From Bipolaris cookei (lineage: Eukaryota > Ascomycota > Dothideomycetes > Pleosporales > Pleosporaceae), in contig NRSV01000060.1 in assembly GCA_002286855.1 (NCBI GenBank), positions 92,250 to 156,249 on the forward strand: 64,000 nucleotides of DNA, written 5' to 3'. Below, one piece after another: positions 21,301 to 33,291 of the stretch (positions within the stretch are counted from its first letter, which is position 1; every line of letters starts with the position of its first letter). The translations under genes were made by a program, and so were the position numbers. Under the pieces are notes generated by a model. It was given only the letters and a program-made list of their open reading frames with translations. It ran no database searches and had not been told where the DNA came from.

Positions 21301-22397
21301 TTACAGCATCTCCTTGCCTCGACCCAGGGGTCCCTTGCCATGTCTGTAATCATAGTGCCAATCATCCTTTGCCAAATCAGCCCTAACCTGGTAATTCTCT
21401 TCCGCATCTTCTAGCACACGCATGTCAATGTCAACAACACTCATGCCCTCTGCGCAGCCCCCTAGCTTCGACAGTGCGCCCACAAACGGTACAGTCACTT
21501 GGCTCAACCCAGCATACCCTTTGCCCGGCGGTCCTCCCGCATTCGCAAAAATAACAGCGCACGTATTCTCAAACGCTCGAGCCGTGAGTATCGAGTTGAG
21601 GAAGAGCGCTTCAGCCGCAGGGTTCTGCTGGAGCCCCGCCTCATTGCAATCATTCAGCGTCCAGAACGTGGGGATGATGATAATCTTTGCACCCTGGGCG
21701 ATAAGCTCACGGAATGCCTCGGGAAAGGCAAGATCCCAGCATATCAGCAATCCCACTTTGCCCACGGGCGTATCAAACACCTCGTGCAAGTCGCGACCCG
21801 AGCCTGTGAGATGCTCACGCTCAGGGCCCCAGAGATTCTTCTTGATGTATTTGCCGATAATGTTGCCCTGGTGGTCGATAAAGTAACACACATTCAGCAA
21901 TCTGTCCCGCTCTTTTTCATTCTCCTTGTGGCTCTCTACAATCGTGCCTGGGACAATGCCTTTTGGGTCCCTTTTGTCAGTGATCTGTTGTCTCTGTAGC
22001 CAATGACTCAATCAAAATGTCTCGCCAACTCACATATCCCACATTCTTTGGCTAGCTGTTGGTATTTCTTCACATAGTCCGAGCACTTTTCCACTACCGC
22101 CAGAAACTCTGGATCCTTGGGCTTCCAGTTGGTCAGGTGGTATTCGGGCAAGACGGCAAGCTCCGCGCCCTGGGCGGCTGCAGAGCGGATAAGTGTTTCT
22201 GCCTTGTTGAAATTGTGCTCGGGTTGCAGAGGCTACCAAGGTCAGCCGCAGTGCCCATGCAATGTGCCGTGCATAATAGCAGGAACACGATCAGAGGGCG
22301 TGAAGTAGAGGTGGGGGTGGGGGTGGGGTAAGGTGGGGTAACAATCACATACTTTTGGATACAGTTGAATGACTGCTACTTTGACAACTGGCGCCAT
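21301..22397 (-). CDS. Nitrilase-superfamily carbon-nitrogen hydrolase
   Basis: Three exons (22397-22353, 22232-22034, 21959-21301) with introns of 120 and 74 bp encode 300 aa. The hydrolase catalytic triad is visible: Glu45 in LAVLPEYH, Lys in the KYIKKNLWGPE stretch (about K122) and Cys155 in LLICWDLAFPE. The start MAPVVKVAVIQLYPK is the usual first strand of the fold and is only completed by splicing the 15-codon first exon. Length is typical of the aliphatic-amidase or N-carbamoyl-type branches that hydrolyse C-N bonds of amides or carbamoyl amines; the exact substrate cannot be assigned. No signal peptide, so cytosolic. A T run at about 21190-21206 lies beyond the 3' end. Confidence 0.9.
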
Positions 22398-23036
22398 GTT
22401 CCTCCTTGATCTCTGGTGTTCTGACCCAACGCCAAAGTTATGTGATGTTCAAGTTCAACTTCGGGTTCTTTATCGTAACAAGGCGGAGATATGCACGATA
22501 ATAAAGCGGCTGCAGTGACGTGCACCTCATGCAGAGCTAATCGTCGCTAAAACTAAACGAGCTGCATTAGTGGGCATCATAGACACGACAGCAAACAAGT
22601 CTCCATACCACACTTGGCAGGAGCTGAGAGAATGGAAAGTCTATCGGAGTTTATTATTAAGAGCATAGTCTCACCGATAGAGGTACAGAAATTGAAGGGT
22701 ATCAATAAGGAGAAAAAGAAACCAAACCACCGCCTCGAGTAGGAATATCAATTACCACACCAGATTGACCCAGCGACATGCATACAACCACTCTGCTTAC
22801 TAAACCCACCTAGTAATGTAGAGTCTGTAGCGACCGCCCGTAGTTTATGCAACTCTAGTTCTCTTTGGGAAATGCTCAAAGTAGCCGAAAATTGACACTG
22901 GCCTTTTCAAGGTTGACAAACTGTAGAGAGGGCTAGTCCCACTTGACTTGCTTCTAGAGCAAGCATGTGCATCAAGGCCACTGTAGTTTCCAGCTGCACT
23001 GAGCTGGAACGGGTGAGTAGCTACTTGTCAAGTAGC
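22398..23036. other. Intergenic with two small hairpins
   Basis: About 640 bases. Two perfect short inverted repeats lie next to the 3' end of the RRM gene: arms CCAGCT/AGCTGG at 22991-23008 and GCTACTTG/CAAGTAGC at 23020-23036, the latter touching the stop codon. Otherwise nothing is seen. Confidence 0.5.
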
Positions 23037-24542
23037 CTATACTGCTACACCATTGGGCAAACGACAGCCACCGACCTGCACACCGTGGATCCCATATGAG
23101 TCTTCATCCGACTCAGAGTCATCATCTGACCCGATATCCAGAAGAGCATATTGGTTGACCAGAGGTGCAGGTTTCACGGGGGTGCGTTGAGGTTGGGTAT
23201 AGACTTTTGTAGGTTGGGGCAGCGGCTGAGCGCATTCGTCTGGGTAGTATTCAATGCGTGCGCCTTTGTATGCAGTGCGCGACATCATGCAGGTCCTGGC
23301 GAAGAGCGCATTGTGGATAGAATTGGTGGATATGTGTGCATCTCCGTTCTTGAAGTAGATGTGGACCACGACTAGGTTGTGGATATGGTCTAGATGACCC
23401 CTGATTTGATCTGCCGTGAGTTTTCCTGCAATGTTTCGTACCACGAGGTTCCGGGTTGCCCCATTGGCGATCTTGGTAGATACGTATGAGGGCACGTGAA
23501 ATTGTCTATCGTTCCAGCGGAACTCGAGCTGATGGAGTCAGCATAGGACCCAAAGGACTAGAAGACTGCAACTTGCCCTTTTCGTGTGCAGATATATATC
23601 ATTACGCTTGGCGTATGCAAGGAACTCGCTTGCACCTTCAACAAAGGATATGGTGGCTGATCGATCGTTCCGGAGGAATATGTCCAGGAGCCTTCCCCCG
23701 CGGACGATACTTGCCAAGTCTTTGTGGGTAGTACGTTCCGGCAGGTTCGTGATTAGTACGGTCCGCTGGGCATGGAGCAGAATGAGTTGACTCGGGGACT
23801 GGGTCTGGTCGTCTTCATCGTCATCTAGTTGGCTCTCTGGACCATAGGTGAAAGTCCCAGTCTCTTCAGAAGTACGAAGGTGTTGACGAGGAGGTGTTGC
23901 CGAGTGTGCGTCTTGACTGATAGCATGTCGGTCATGTTCTGTGCCTACGAATGCTCTGGTTCTGGCTCGGACGGGCGTATTTTCTGACTCGTAATTGTAT
24001 CCCGACAGCTCTTCGTTTGCAGCACTGCCCTCATCTTGGAGAAGGGTGTCCAGCGTCTCGACCGTCAGCCCGCCGCGGAACAGAGCGCTTTTGAGAAGAT
24101 CTAGACAAAATGAGAGGCCACTCTGTGATATTTGGGGGCCATGGTAAAACTATAGCTAGCATGCGGCTTGGAGTGGGGCATACATACGGTACTCTCGTAG
24201 TGCTTGGACCTAGAATCGGCGGTCTGTTAGTGCATGAGCTAGAAAACACAATGGCAGCAATGTAGTGTCACAGGGGGCGCACCATGTAGTCGTGTTCAGC
24301 CTTGCTGATAGTGACATTGCTGTAGAGATCAGTGCCGTATTTGACATGCTGAGTGGGAGCATGCTGGCCGTCTCCGTTAGCGCAGGTGGCAACTAGGCCC
24401 AGGGACAAGTACTAACTAATTCGGCCCTATGGGTCTAGTCAGCAGAGGCCATATGGAACGGGTGGTCTAGGCCAAGTGGTGCAAGGACATACCTGCGCAG
24501 GAGGGCCTCGAAATAGGGTCTGCCGATGGTTACGGTGGCCAT
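23037..24542 (-). CDS. RRM-type RNA-binding protein, unusual splicing
   Basis: The start MATVTIGRPYFEALLRR at 24542 is followed by candidate exons 24542-24493, about 24392-24283, 24209-24188, 24100-23577 and 23528-23037. Exons 3 to 5 join cleanly: the 22-nt exon gives VQALREY, running into HLLKSALFRGGLTVETLDTL. Two RRM-like folds follow (RTVLITNLPERTTHKDLASI with ATISFVEGASEFLAY, then RNLVVRNIAGKLTADQI with VVVHIYFKNGDAHIS), separated by LEFRWNDRQFHVPSY. The tail is acidic. The fourth intron uses a GC donor (GCAAGT..CAG). The first intron is unresolved: the obvious GTATGT donor and the CCTAG acceptor leave the frame off by one base, so either the sites differ or there is a small sequence change. 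The domain pattern suggests an mRNA-binding regulator; I do not recognise a named orthologue. Confidence 0.7.
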
Positions 24543-25031
24543 GGAGCATAGGAGAAGAAGGACTGAGGCTCGCAGCCAGAGGCAGAGGCGTCAGTACAAG
24601 TGTCAAGGCAGGTGAATGGGCACACAGGCGGTTATCATGGTTATCAGTAACGGGAGAAGGGGTCGGTCCAAGCGTCGCCCTAGCGCTCCACCCCTCCGCA
24701 GCTGTGGGAGAGAGCGATCGTCTTCCGCGACCCCGGATTCTCCATGCAGCTGCAGCTCCCTCTTGGGCCTTGCTGCAAGCCACACCACGCAAGACGTTTA
24801 TTTTATCTGGATGCGCGGATGCAAACACACACATACAAACACATATATGTGCATATATGTACAGACATGCAGTGCGCATACAAGGTCTTATCTGTTTCAG
24901 GCAGCCCACGGCGCTGGAGCTGAGGCGTAGCTGTGTGACATGTGCACGCGCCCTGGTGAGTGTAGTTGCATGTCCCGCGCTAGCGTCCATGGCCTATCAA
25001 ATTTGTGTGCAGGCCAATCTCTCTCCCGCAC
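24543..25031. other. Divergent promoter region
   Basis: Lies between the RRM gene (minus) and the BCS1-like gene (plus). It contains a CA/TA-rich dinucleotide patch around 24825-24870. Frames here on both strands overlap each other and are not credible. Confidence 0.5.
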
Positions 25032-26548
25032 ATGGAACCCAACACGCCACAACACCAGCTGGCGCGGCAGATGACAGCTGCCCGAAGCGACAGCCCAGCA
25101 TCGCTGTTTTCCCAGGCTGCCGACAATCCCTTCTTCACCGCCGTATGAATTGACCTCTGCCGCCCATGCGTGCCATGCTCGACGTGTGCTCACTCATGCC
25201 ATAGGGCTTCGGCCTCGCAGCGCTTGGGGTTGCGGCGCGGACGGGCCAGAAAGGATTGCAGCATGGCGCCGCATTCATCAAACGCCGCATGCTCGTCGAT
25301 CTCGAAATCACCCGCCATGACGATGCTTATCCCTGGGTCCTGCAATGGATGACCAACTATCACCGCGCACAGCAAGCTGGAGCTAGGCCGCTTGCTCACA
25401 ACACTGTGCTCGCCAAAATCCTCAATCGCATCGACCCGCGCATGCACCATCTGCAGGTGCAAACATACACCCCTCCCGACGGGCCTTCGCACGCTGCCCA
25501 CTTCTCCTTTGTCCCCGGGCCTGGCAAGCATTTCCTGCGCTACAACAACGCCTTCATCCTCGTCGACCGGCAGCGGGAACGAAACAGTCTCAATGTAAAG
25601 GATGGCGTGCCTTTTGAGACCATCAGCCTCACGACCCTGTACTCGCATCGCCATGTCTTTGAGGACATCTTCGCCGAGGCGCACCAAATATACCAGCAGT
25701 CACACGAGGGCAAAACGGTCATATACAACTCAATGGGCACCATGTGGCAGCAGTTTGGCGATGCAAAGCGGAAGCGCCCGCTCGACTCGGTCGTTCTCGA
25801 GCGCGGGGTCAAGGAGCGGATTGTAGAGGACATGGAGGCCTTCATCTCGTCACGCAAGTGGTACCTAGACCGGGGCATACCCTACCGAAGAGGCTATCTG
25901 CTGTACGGTCCTCCTGGTACCGGCAAGAGCTCGTTTATCCAGGCAGTTGCGGGTCATCTTGATTTCAACATTGCCATCCTTAATGTCAGCGAGCGGGGCC
26001 TCACCGATGACAGGCTGAACCACCTGCTGACCAAGGTCCCACGTCGCACCGTCGTGTTACTCGAGGACGTGGACGTTGCCTTTATGAACCGAAAAACCCC
26101 CGGCGCCGACGGATATGCGAGCGCGTCAGTGACATTTTCCGGGCTTCTGAATGCCTTAGACGGTGTCGCTAGTGCTGAAGAGCGCATCATCTTCTTGACG
26201 ACAAACCATATTGAGAGGCTGGACGAGGCGCTTGTGCGGCCAGGGCGCGTGGACATGACTGTGCGACTCGGTGAGGCGACGGAATACCAGATCGAACAGC
26301 TATGGGATCGGTTCTACGCCGATTTCGATGCAAGTGGGGAAGCGAAGCAGAGATTTATGGCCAGGGCCAGAGAGCTAGGCCTCGTCGATGCAGTGAGTAC
26401 AGCATCACTACAGGGATTGTTTCTGTATAACAAGGACGACACCGAGGGCGCTATCAAGATGGTTGAGAGCCTCACCGCCGGTACTCGAGCCAATGGCCAC
26501 GCGGGCGTAGCTGGTCATGTGCATGTGGAGGAGGTTACGTCACATTGA
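25032..26548 (+). CDS. BCS1-like mitochondrial AAA ATPase
   Basis: Exon 25032-25142 and exon 25205-26548, with a 62-bp GTATGA..TAG intron, give 484 aa. The N-terminus carries NPFFTA and, across the junction, a single membrane helix (GFGLAALGVAAR). A BCS1-specific domain follows (residues about 55-230), then the AAA module with Walker A GPPGTGKSS (about 272-280), Walker B VVLLEDVD (about 320-327), a sensor-1 TTNH and the RPGRVD arginine stretch. BCS1 inserts the folded Rieske iron-sulfur protein into complex III at the mitochondrial inner membrane; filamentous fungi carry several paralogues, so this may be the canonical protein or a relative. The short first exon is required for the membrane anchor. 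The C-terminal tail is His/Gly/Val-rich. Confidence 0.9.
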
Positions 26549-27043
26549 GAGGAGTCATGTAGGTGTGCGTGCGCTGTACAAACATGCGTCTACAACATAG
26601 GCGATATACAGAGACAGAGAAAAACAAAGTCCGACAGTCGCTACATGGTGACGCGCCGTGGCTCTACTACATACATAACATACATAGCCGGGGCGCACGT
26701 TGCCATACAGGTAGGAGGCCATGACCTGCAGGCGGCGGCTGGCGCGCACGGCAGTGGTTTGATGGCCCCCCACGCCCACATGGCCGTTCGGATCTAACCG
26801 CGTAATGTAAAGAGGCTGCACGCTCCATTGGCTGCAGGCCCGCCCAATTCACGTCATGATGCCTCGGCTACGGTCCTGCCTAATTAGACGGTGCAAAGAA
26901 TAGAATTACGGCCCAACCCATCGGCGCCTGTGGAATATTATCTGATCATCTGATTACCCACCCGCGTGAAGCTGCTTAGGCGTGACAAACAGGACCACTT
27001 GCACCGTCCTGGCGACACTTGTGGATGCGCCCCCCCAGTACAT
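26549..27043. other. Intergenic, no gene seen
   Basis: Contains the 3' end of the BCS1-like gene and the promoter of the oligopeptide transporter. A short minus-strand frame at 26555-26821 is not credible. Confidence 0.5.
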
Positions 27044-30000
27044 ATGGACGATGAGGCCGGACACGAGTCGCTTCTGCCACTTGCTGCTCCCTCGCCTGCC
27101 TATCCTCCCGTAGACACGCGCCACCCGTCCCGTCCCGTGCCTGCGACCGTGACTGTCAGCGTCGAGCTACAGGTCCTCCCAGCAAAAGCAACACACTTAC
27201 CCACATCCCAATCCAGCTCTGATGACGACCTTGATCTGCCAGCTGAACGCTCCCACGACTCTCCCCAATCTCTCACAAAAACCATGTCAAGAGTACCCCT
27301 CCTGGTGAGGTCCAGCCCGGCCCAGGGTACAGGTAAGCTAATTATTATTTGCGACGCGTCCTATTCATTGCTCGCCTCTCGCCTCTCGCCCCCTTTAGAC
27401 GGGCGCACACGAGCAACGGCGCCCAAGGCTGGCCCATTGCCGTATCCCTGCAGCACGTGCTGACTGCACCGCCAGGCTCATATGGCGTCCTGCCCATTCT
27501 TTCGTCGAGCCCTGACGAACCGCAACAAAATCATGTAACTGGGGCCTTGCCAAAGACAAAGGGTAAAACTAGGCTTTCCAATGGTGAATCATTGCTGGGC
27601 GCCGCTGGGTCGCGTCGCAGGACAGGAGACGCTAGTCGTAGCAGCACAACGCTTGGTGTAGCCTCTGCTGGACACGAGGAATCCCGTTTCGAGTCAAGGC
27701 TCAACGCAACCGGCCTCGACCCTTCCACCGCGGGCGCCCCATTGTTTGACAGCTCTGCCTCTTCAAGCACTACGCTAGACGATGATGAAGCCTCAGATGA
27801 GGACCACGGCGCTGATTTACACGATATGAAGGGAAACCCTTCCGACAACTCGCCCTACGCCCAAGTAAGAGCATCGGTAGCCGCTACCGACAACCTCTCC
27901 CTGTCCATTGATACCCCACGCATGTGGTTCCTGTCCATCATCTTCTCCATTGCTGGCTCTTCTACAAACCTCTTCTTCTCCCTACGATACCCTAGCGTTA
28001 GTCTTACTCCTATTATTGCATTACTACTCGTCCACCCCATGGGCCTATTTTGGGACCAACTCTTTAAGCGATCAAGCGACCCCGAAGAAACCTTTGTCGA
28101 TGGATGCGCCCAGATAACCTCGACCCAATCAAGTGCAAAATCTAGCTGGAGACGTCGCACACGTCTTTGGCTTGCCCAAGGTCGCTGGAACGAAAAAGAG
28201 CATTGCTGTGTATACGTCAGCAGCAATGTCTCTTTTGGCTTTGCCTTCGCAACTGACGTGTGTAACCTGGCAAAATGCCCATTTCTAATACTGACATCTA
28301 CAGGTCATTGTCGAGCAGGTCAAGTTCTACCGTCAGGACCTCGGCATCATGTATCAAGTATTGCTCATCCTCTCCACCCAAATCCTAGGCTACTCCCTTG
28401 CGGGCATCACCAGGCGCTATCTTGTCCGGCCAAGTGGTATGATTTGGCCAAGCACATTGGTCTCCACTGCCATGTTCACTGCATTGCACAAAGATGAGAA
28501 CAGGCCAGCTGATGGCTGGACAATTGCGCCGCGCAAGTTCTTTGTCCGCATATTCTTAGGATCCGTTGCCTTTTACTTCCTTCCTGGCTTACTCTTCCCT
28601 GCGTTGAGTTACTTCAACGTACTCACTTGGTTTGCACCCAAGAATGTTGTTGTTGCTAACCTGGTATGTTGAACATGAACACAAACATAAACAAATACAG
28701 CAAACCATACTTATGCATTGTAGTTTGGAATCTCATCCGGTCTTGGATTATTTCCTGTCACCTTTGATTGGGCACAGATTGCATATATCGGATCTCCATT
28801 GATTACGCCGTTTTGGGCTGCCATGAACATTCTTGGAGGCCTCGTCGGCGTCATGTGGATCGCAGCGCCAATAATGTGTAAGTATGCCATGACAACTTCC
28901 TTTCTGAGGTGCTGACAATGTGGAGATTACAAAAACGTTCTCTACTCTTCCTACATGCCCATTCTATCCTCTGTCGTCTGGGACAACCGCGGAAAGCCGT
29001 ACGATGTCAGCAAGATTTTGACCGAGAATTTTCTGTTTGACGAAGAGGCATACCGAAAGTACAGCCGAGTATACCTTCCCATCACATATGTGCTGAGTTA
29101 TGCCCTTCAATTCGCCGGCCTCACCGCTCTGCTCTCGCATACGGGGCTTTGGTACGGAAAGGATATTTGGAGGCAGTGGCGTCGCTCATGGGCCGAAATC
29201 AGGAAAGAGTCAGCAGCGGATTATCAGCCTTTGGCCACTAGTTCGGAAGCCAACGCATGCCCTGCATCTCCTGTTGGGTTTCCACAAAGACCTAGTTCAA
29301 ACTCTGAGCCGGATGTCGAGGACCTTTTATCGGCCGAGGATGTCCACAACCGACTGATGAGAAGATACGAAGACGTGCCAATTTCCTGGTATCTGTTGAC
29401 TGGTGTCAGCATGGCAGCTGTGGGTATGTTCGTTGTCGAGTACTACCCTGTCTATCTCCCCTGGTATGGTCTCTTGCTCGCACTCGGAATCGGCGCGGTA
29501 CTCTTTATCCCGATTGGCATTGTCATGGCCATTACGAACCAACAAAGCAGTATCTACCTTATCTGCCAGCTCATCTGCGGCGTCGTATTCCCCGGTCGCC
29601 CCGTTGCCAACATGGTGTTTACCACTTTTGGATACATCTCAGCGACGCAGGGTTTGAAGTTTGCATCCGACCTCAAGCTCGGTCACTACATGAAGATTCC
29701 TCCACGAATCCTGTTCAAACTGCAGCTTATTGTGACTATTGTATCCAGTCTCACCCAAATCGGCGTCCTCAACTGGATGCTCAACTTCATCCCAGGCATC
29801 TGCACCCCCGATGCCATCAACGGCTTCAACTGCCCCATCGCCCGCGTCCATTTCAACGGCAGCATTCTATGGGGCGTCGTCGGGCCTGGGAAATTTTTCG
29901 GCCCCGGCGCCCTCTACCAACACCTCGTCTGGGCCTTCCCCGTCGGTGCCATCGCACCAGTCATCCTATACTACCTCGCCCGCGGCGACCGCAAGTCCAT

Positions 30001-30400
30001 CCTCAGCAAAGTAAACCTTGCCGTCGTATTCGGCAGCCTAAGCTGGATTCCCCCTGCCACTGGCCTCAACTTTTCCGTCTGGGCAATGGTGTGCTACTTG
30101 TTCAACTACGAGATCAAGAATCGACGCAATGCCTGGTGGAAAAAGTATAACATGATGCTTAGTGCTGCCCTGGATTCTGGGCTTGCCTTTGGTGTTGTCG
30201 TTATATTTTTCGGTATCGTGTATCCTGGATGGATGAGCGAGTTCAAGTGGTGGGGTACTGAGGTCTATAAGCAGGTAAGATATATGTTGTCCGTTTTGGG
30301 GTTGAAAGATGTACTAATGTTTGAGTAGGGCTGCGATTGGCAGGCTTGTCCATATAAGGAAGTTCCGAAAGGAGAGACGTTTGGACCGAGGAAATGGTGA
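27044..30400 (+). CDS. OPT-family oligopeptide transporter
   Basis: Six exons (27044-27332, 27476-28257, 28304-28663, 28724-28877, 28926-30274, 30329-30400) join in frame into 1001 aa. OPT hallmarks: the first membrane block (MWFLSIIFSIAGSSTNLFFS), WNEKEHCCVYVSSNVSFGFA, GLGLFPVTFDW, a WWKKYN motif late in the protein, and the C-terminal GCDWQACPYKEVPKG, which appears only after splicing the last small exon. Transporters of this family import small peptides, glutathione or metal-chelates across the plasma or vacuolar membrane with protons. About 245 residues precede the first membrane helix; this Ser/Thr/Asp-rich tail is probably cytosolic and regulatory. A conserved loop after the sixth or seventh helix holds an acidic Ser-rich insertion (about residues 560-590). 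The first intron (143 bp) uses a CTGAC branch 10 bases before its acceptor. Confidence 0.93.
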
Positions 30401-31323
30401 TTTTTTTTCCTGTTAGATGTTTTTGTGAAGTTGGATACTGTCCTATTTGCATCTGGCGTTGTTGTACTCATTAGACGAAGGAGTTCTTCTTATTTGAGGG
30501 AAAGAAAATTTTCTCCTCTGCACGATGAGTGGGCACTGAGGATATGAATCGGTCAACTGAGTCTGGATAGACGGTTGGTCCTTTTATGATGGTGTTTTGC
30601 ATATACACCCTATGATCTTTTTTTCTTATCATTATATGTCATTTCTGGCACCCAATGGAGACTTTTGGATATCTCCGTCTGGAATTGTATGCCATATTCA
30701 TCCGATCGTTCATACCTTTGTTCCTTAGATATCTGTCGCCACTACTACGGTCGTAACGAAAGAGACCCATCATCAAACCACCTCTGCATGAGCTTCCTTC
30801 CACGAAACCAAAACTCCCATACCCCTTTCCCACCCCTCTCCATTTTCCACTCTCAACCTCTAATTCTTCATAAACTCCTCACCTCCCCCCCCCCAAAAAA
30901 AACCTCCCCCGCCCACCCCCTCACCCCTTTCTCCACCTCTTCTTTATCCACATAAACCCTCCCTCATCTTCTCCACTCCCCTTACACTCAAATTTCCCCA
31001 CCCACACATCGCTTGACCGCGTCACTGAATACGCATTCGCCGCCACACACGTAACGCGCCAGCTCCCATCATACCCGATTAGCAACCCCGCGAGGTACGG
31101 GAAGCAGAAGAGTTTGAGGGAAGTGTGATGTTGGAAAGTCCTAGTTTATTTTAGGCTGACGTGATTTGTCCCCAAGGTTTTGAGATTTGTCCCCAACCGA
31201 TGTATCGAAAATAGCAGTCTTTGTGTTTTGCAATGCAACTTTACCGCAACCTCAATTGTAATTTTCATTTCTGAATCCAGATATGCAATCTAAATACTTC
31301 AAAGCATCTTCCATTGATATTTT
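30401..31323. other. Intergenic, C-rich on the right, decayed repeat border
   Basis: About 920 bases with no gene. A C/A-rich low-complexity patch spans about 30860-30960. Near 31165-31200 the motif GATTTGTCCCCAA occurs twice within about 25 bases, which may be the edge of an old repeat next to the LINE fragment. Confidence 0.45.
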
Positions 31324-32780
31324 GTGAGTTTTAATAGTGATTGGAACGGCGTACATGGATTTGAAGTCGACGGTTTTCTTAAAAATATCACCAACATTAA
31401 CGTACAATCAAACCACAACATAGTCATGTTTTGGGCACGGAGGTTTGGGGCCAGCTTCGCTCCCGAAAAGTACCAACTGATCCACTTTACCAAAAAGAGG
31501 AAAGGAACAGAAGATCTCCAATCAACAATCACAGTCCAGGGAAAGAATGCTGAACTAGTTCCTTTAATGAGAGTCCTAGGGGTGTGGCTCGACCCAAGCC
31601 TGAAATGACATGAACACATCACCAGGGCGACGAACAAGGGAATAGCAGCCTTCCAATCGCTTGCACGGATCACTGCATCCACTTGGGGACCATCAGTGAG
31701 GAAATCGCGACTGATCTACACAGCGGTAGTTAGACCAGCAATGACCTATGGCTGCCAGATTTGGGCCATCGGGAATACGGGACAGGGACAAACAAAGGAA
31801 ATGACAACTAGTCTGGGGAGGGTACAAAACAAGTGCCTGCTAAAGGCTACGGGCGCGTACAAACGAACACCGACTGCAGCCATCGAGAAAGAAAGCGGTA
31901 CCCCACCGGTGGACATTTACGTCGACATCCTGGCACGGCAGAAAGCAATCAAGACCGCGAAGCACCCAGTCACCCAGGAGATCAACAGGAAGATGGACGA
32001 GATATGGACATCAATCACGTCTAGACAAGAAAAGAAGCGGAGGGGACGCCCTCCCCGCCCCCTGGTGAAGCCAGAACTACCCATGACTACATACCGCACA
32101 TCTTGCCTGAAAATGGTCGAGGAGAGACAACGGAGCAACACCCAGACGTCAGCCCGGGGCCGCCAAGTGCAGGCCCGAAGCGGCTCAAAGGAACTGGGCC
32201 AGCTGTACACCGAGGAATGGGAACGGAGGTGGAAGGCGGAAAAGATCAAACCACATCGAACGGCACCTACCTGGAAAAACCACTGGAGCTTCCAACCACT
32301 ACACCTGTATGAAGACAAACCCAAACATCTCGCAACAGCCATCATGCTACTAAGGACCGAAGTCCTTGGACTCCGGGCATGGCTGGCGAAGATTGGCGTA
32401 CCTGGAGCGGAACCTCACTGTACATGGGGCCACAACAGACAGACACTCATCCACGTCCTTGCATACTGCCCGGACACGAAGGAAGCTAGGGCTAAACTTC
32501 TTACCAGAGCGGGCACAACCCAGATCCACGAACTCCTCAGGGACAAGAACAAGGCGGCCATAGCTGGACAGTGGCTCCTAGACACATGCCTACTCGAGCA
32601 CCTAAAAGTCGCGATCAAGATTGAGGCAACAGACACGACGGAGTGGAAACCATTCCACATACTCAGCTCTTGACAAGGAGCTAGCTACACACACTCTGCT
32701 ACCCCAAAGAGGGGCAACACAGTCAAAGGCGGCACGGGGAGGAGAAAGGACCGGGATAAGTAACGAGAAGTAGTAGAAGC
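31324..32780 (+). mobile_element. 5'-truncated non-LTR retrotransposon (Tad-type LINE) fragment
   Basis: A plus-strand frame encodes the C-terminal part of a LINE reverse transcriptase: FWARRFGASFAPEKYQLIHF, VLGVWLDPSLK, RPAMTYGCQIW, and a terminal C-x3-H..H-x4-C-P zinc-binding-like motif (HCTWGHNRQTLIHVLAYCP). The frame is broken once, by TGA at 31606-31608 directly after DPSLK; the same frame resumes and runs to a stop at 32671-32673. The catalytic fingers and palm (including the FADD-type box), the endonuclease and ORF1 are all missing, as expected from 5' truncation. Sequence before about 31400 is only vaguely LINE-like. The exact right border is uncertain and no poly-A tail or target-site duplication was identified. 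This copy cannot move by itself. Confidence 0.8.
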
Positions 32781-33291
32781 TTTTAAGCAGGATAATCTGC
32801 TATGTTTGCTCTACATGCCTAGAATAGAAAGATAGTGTTCATAGATCCGAAAGGAAAACAGGTTAGCACTTTAAATTGATTTGTTATAGTATTTGCAATT
32901 GCTTGATTTTTTGGTCATTGGGTACAAACGAGATGACAGATTTCAATGGTTGTGGAATGGAGATGTGAATGACTGCCAAAAAATGAATCGTGCAACGTTG
33001 CTGAAAGAACATTTTGGTTAGAAACTTAACCAATTCGATGAAGAGCAAAAAAAATCTTGACGTTAATCAACATTGAAACGCACTGTACGTCGAATGCCAC
33101 TTGGAAAGATGAGAAAGAAATGTTAGAAATTCTATGCACCCACGAAAATATCAGCGATGTGATTTCATCAAAGCATTGTAACATAGTGAAACAATACAAC
33201 TCCCGCAACCAAAACACACTTTATCAAACCATACTCCAAATCACCCAACCTCCTATTCCATCTCTACTCTTTCATCCATCTCATCCCCCAA
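32781..33291. other. AT-rich intergenic sequence
   Basis: About 500 bases of AT-rich DNA to the right of the LINE fragment. Frames are short. It may include decayed repeat sequence, but I cannot name it. Confidence 0.4.
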
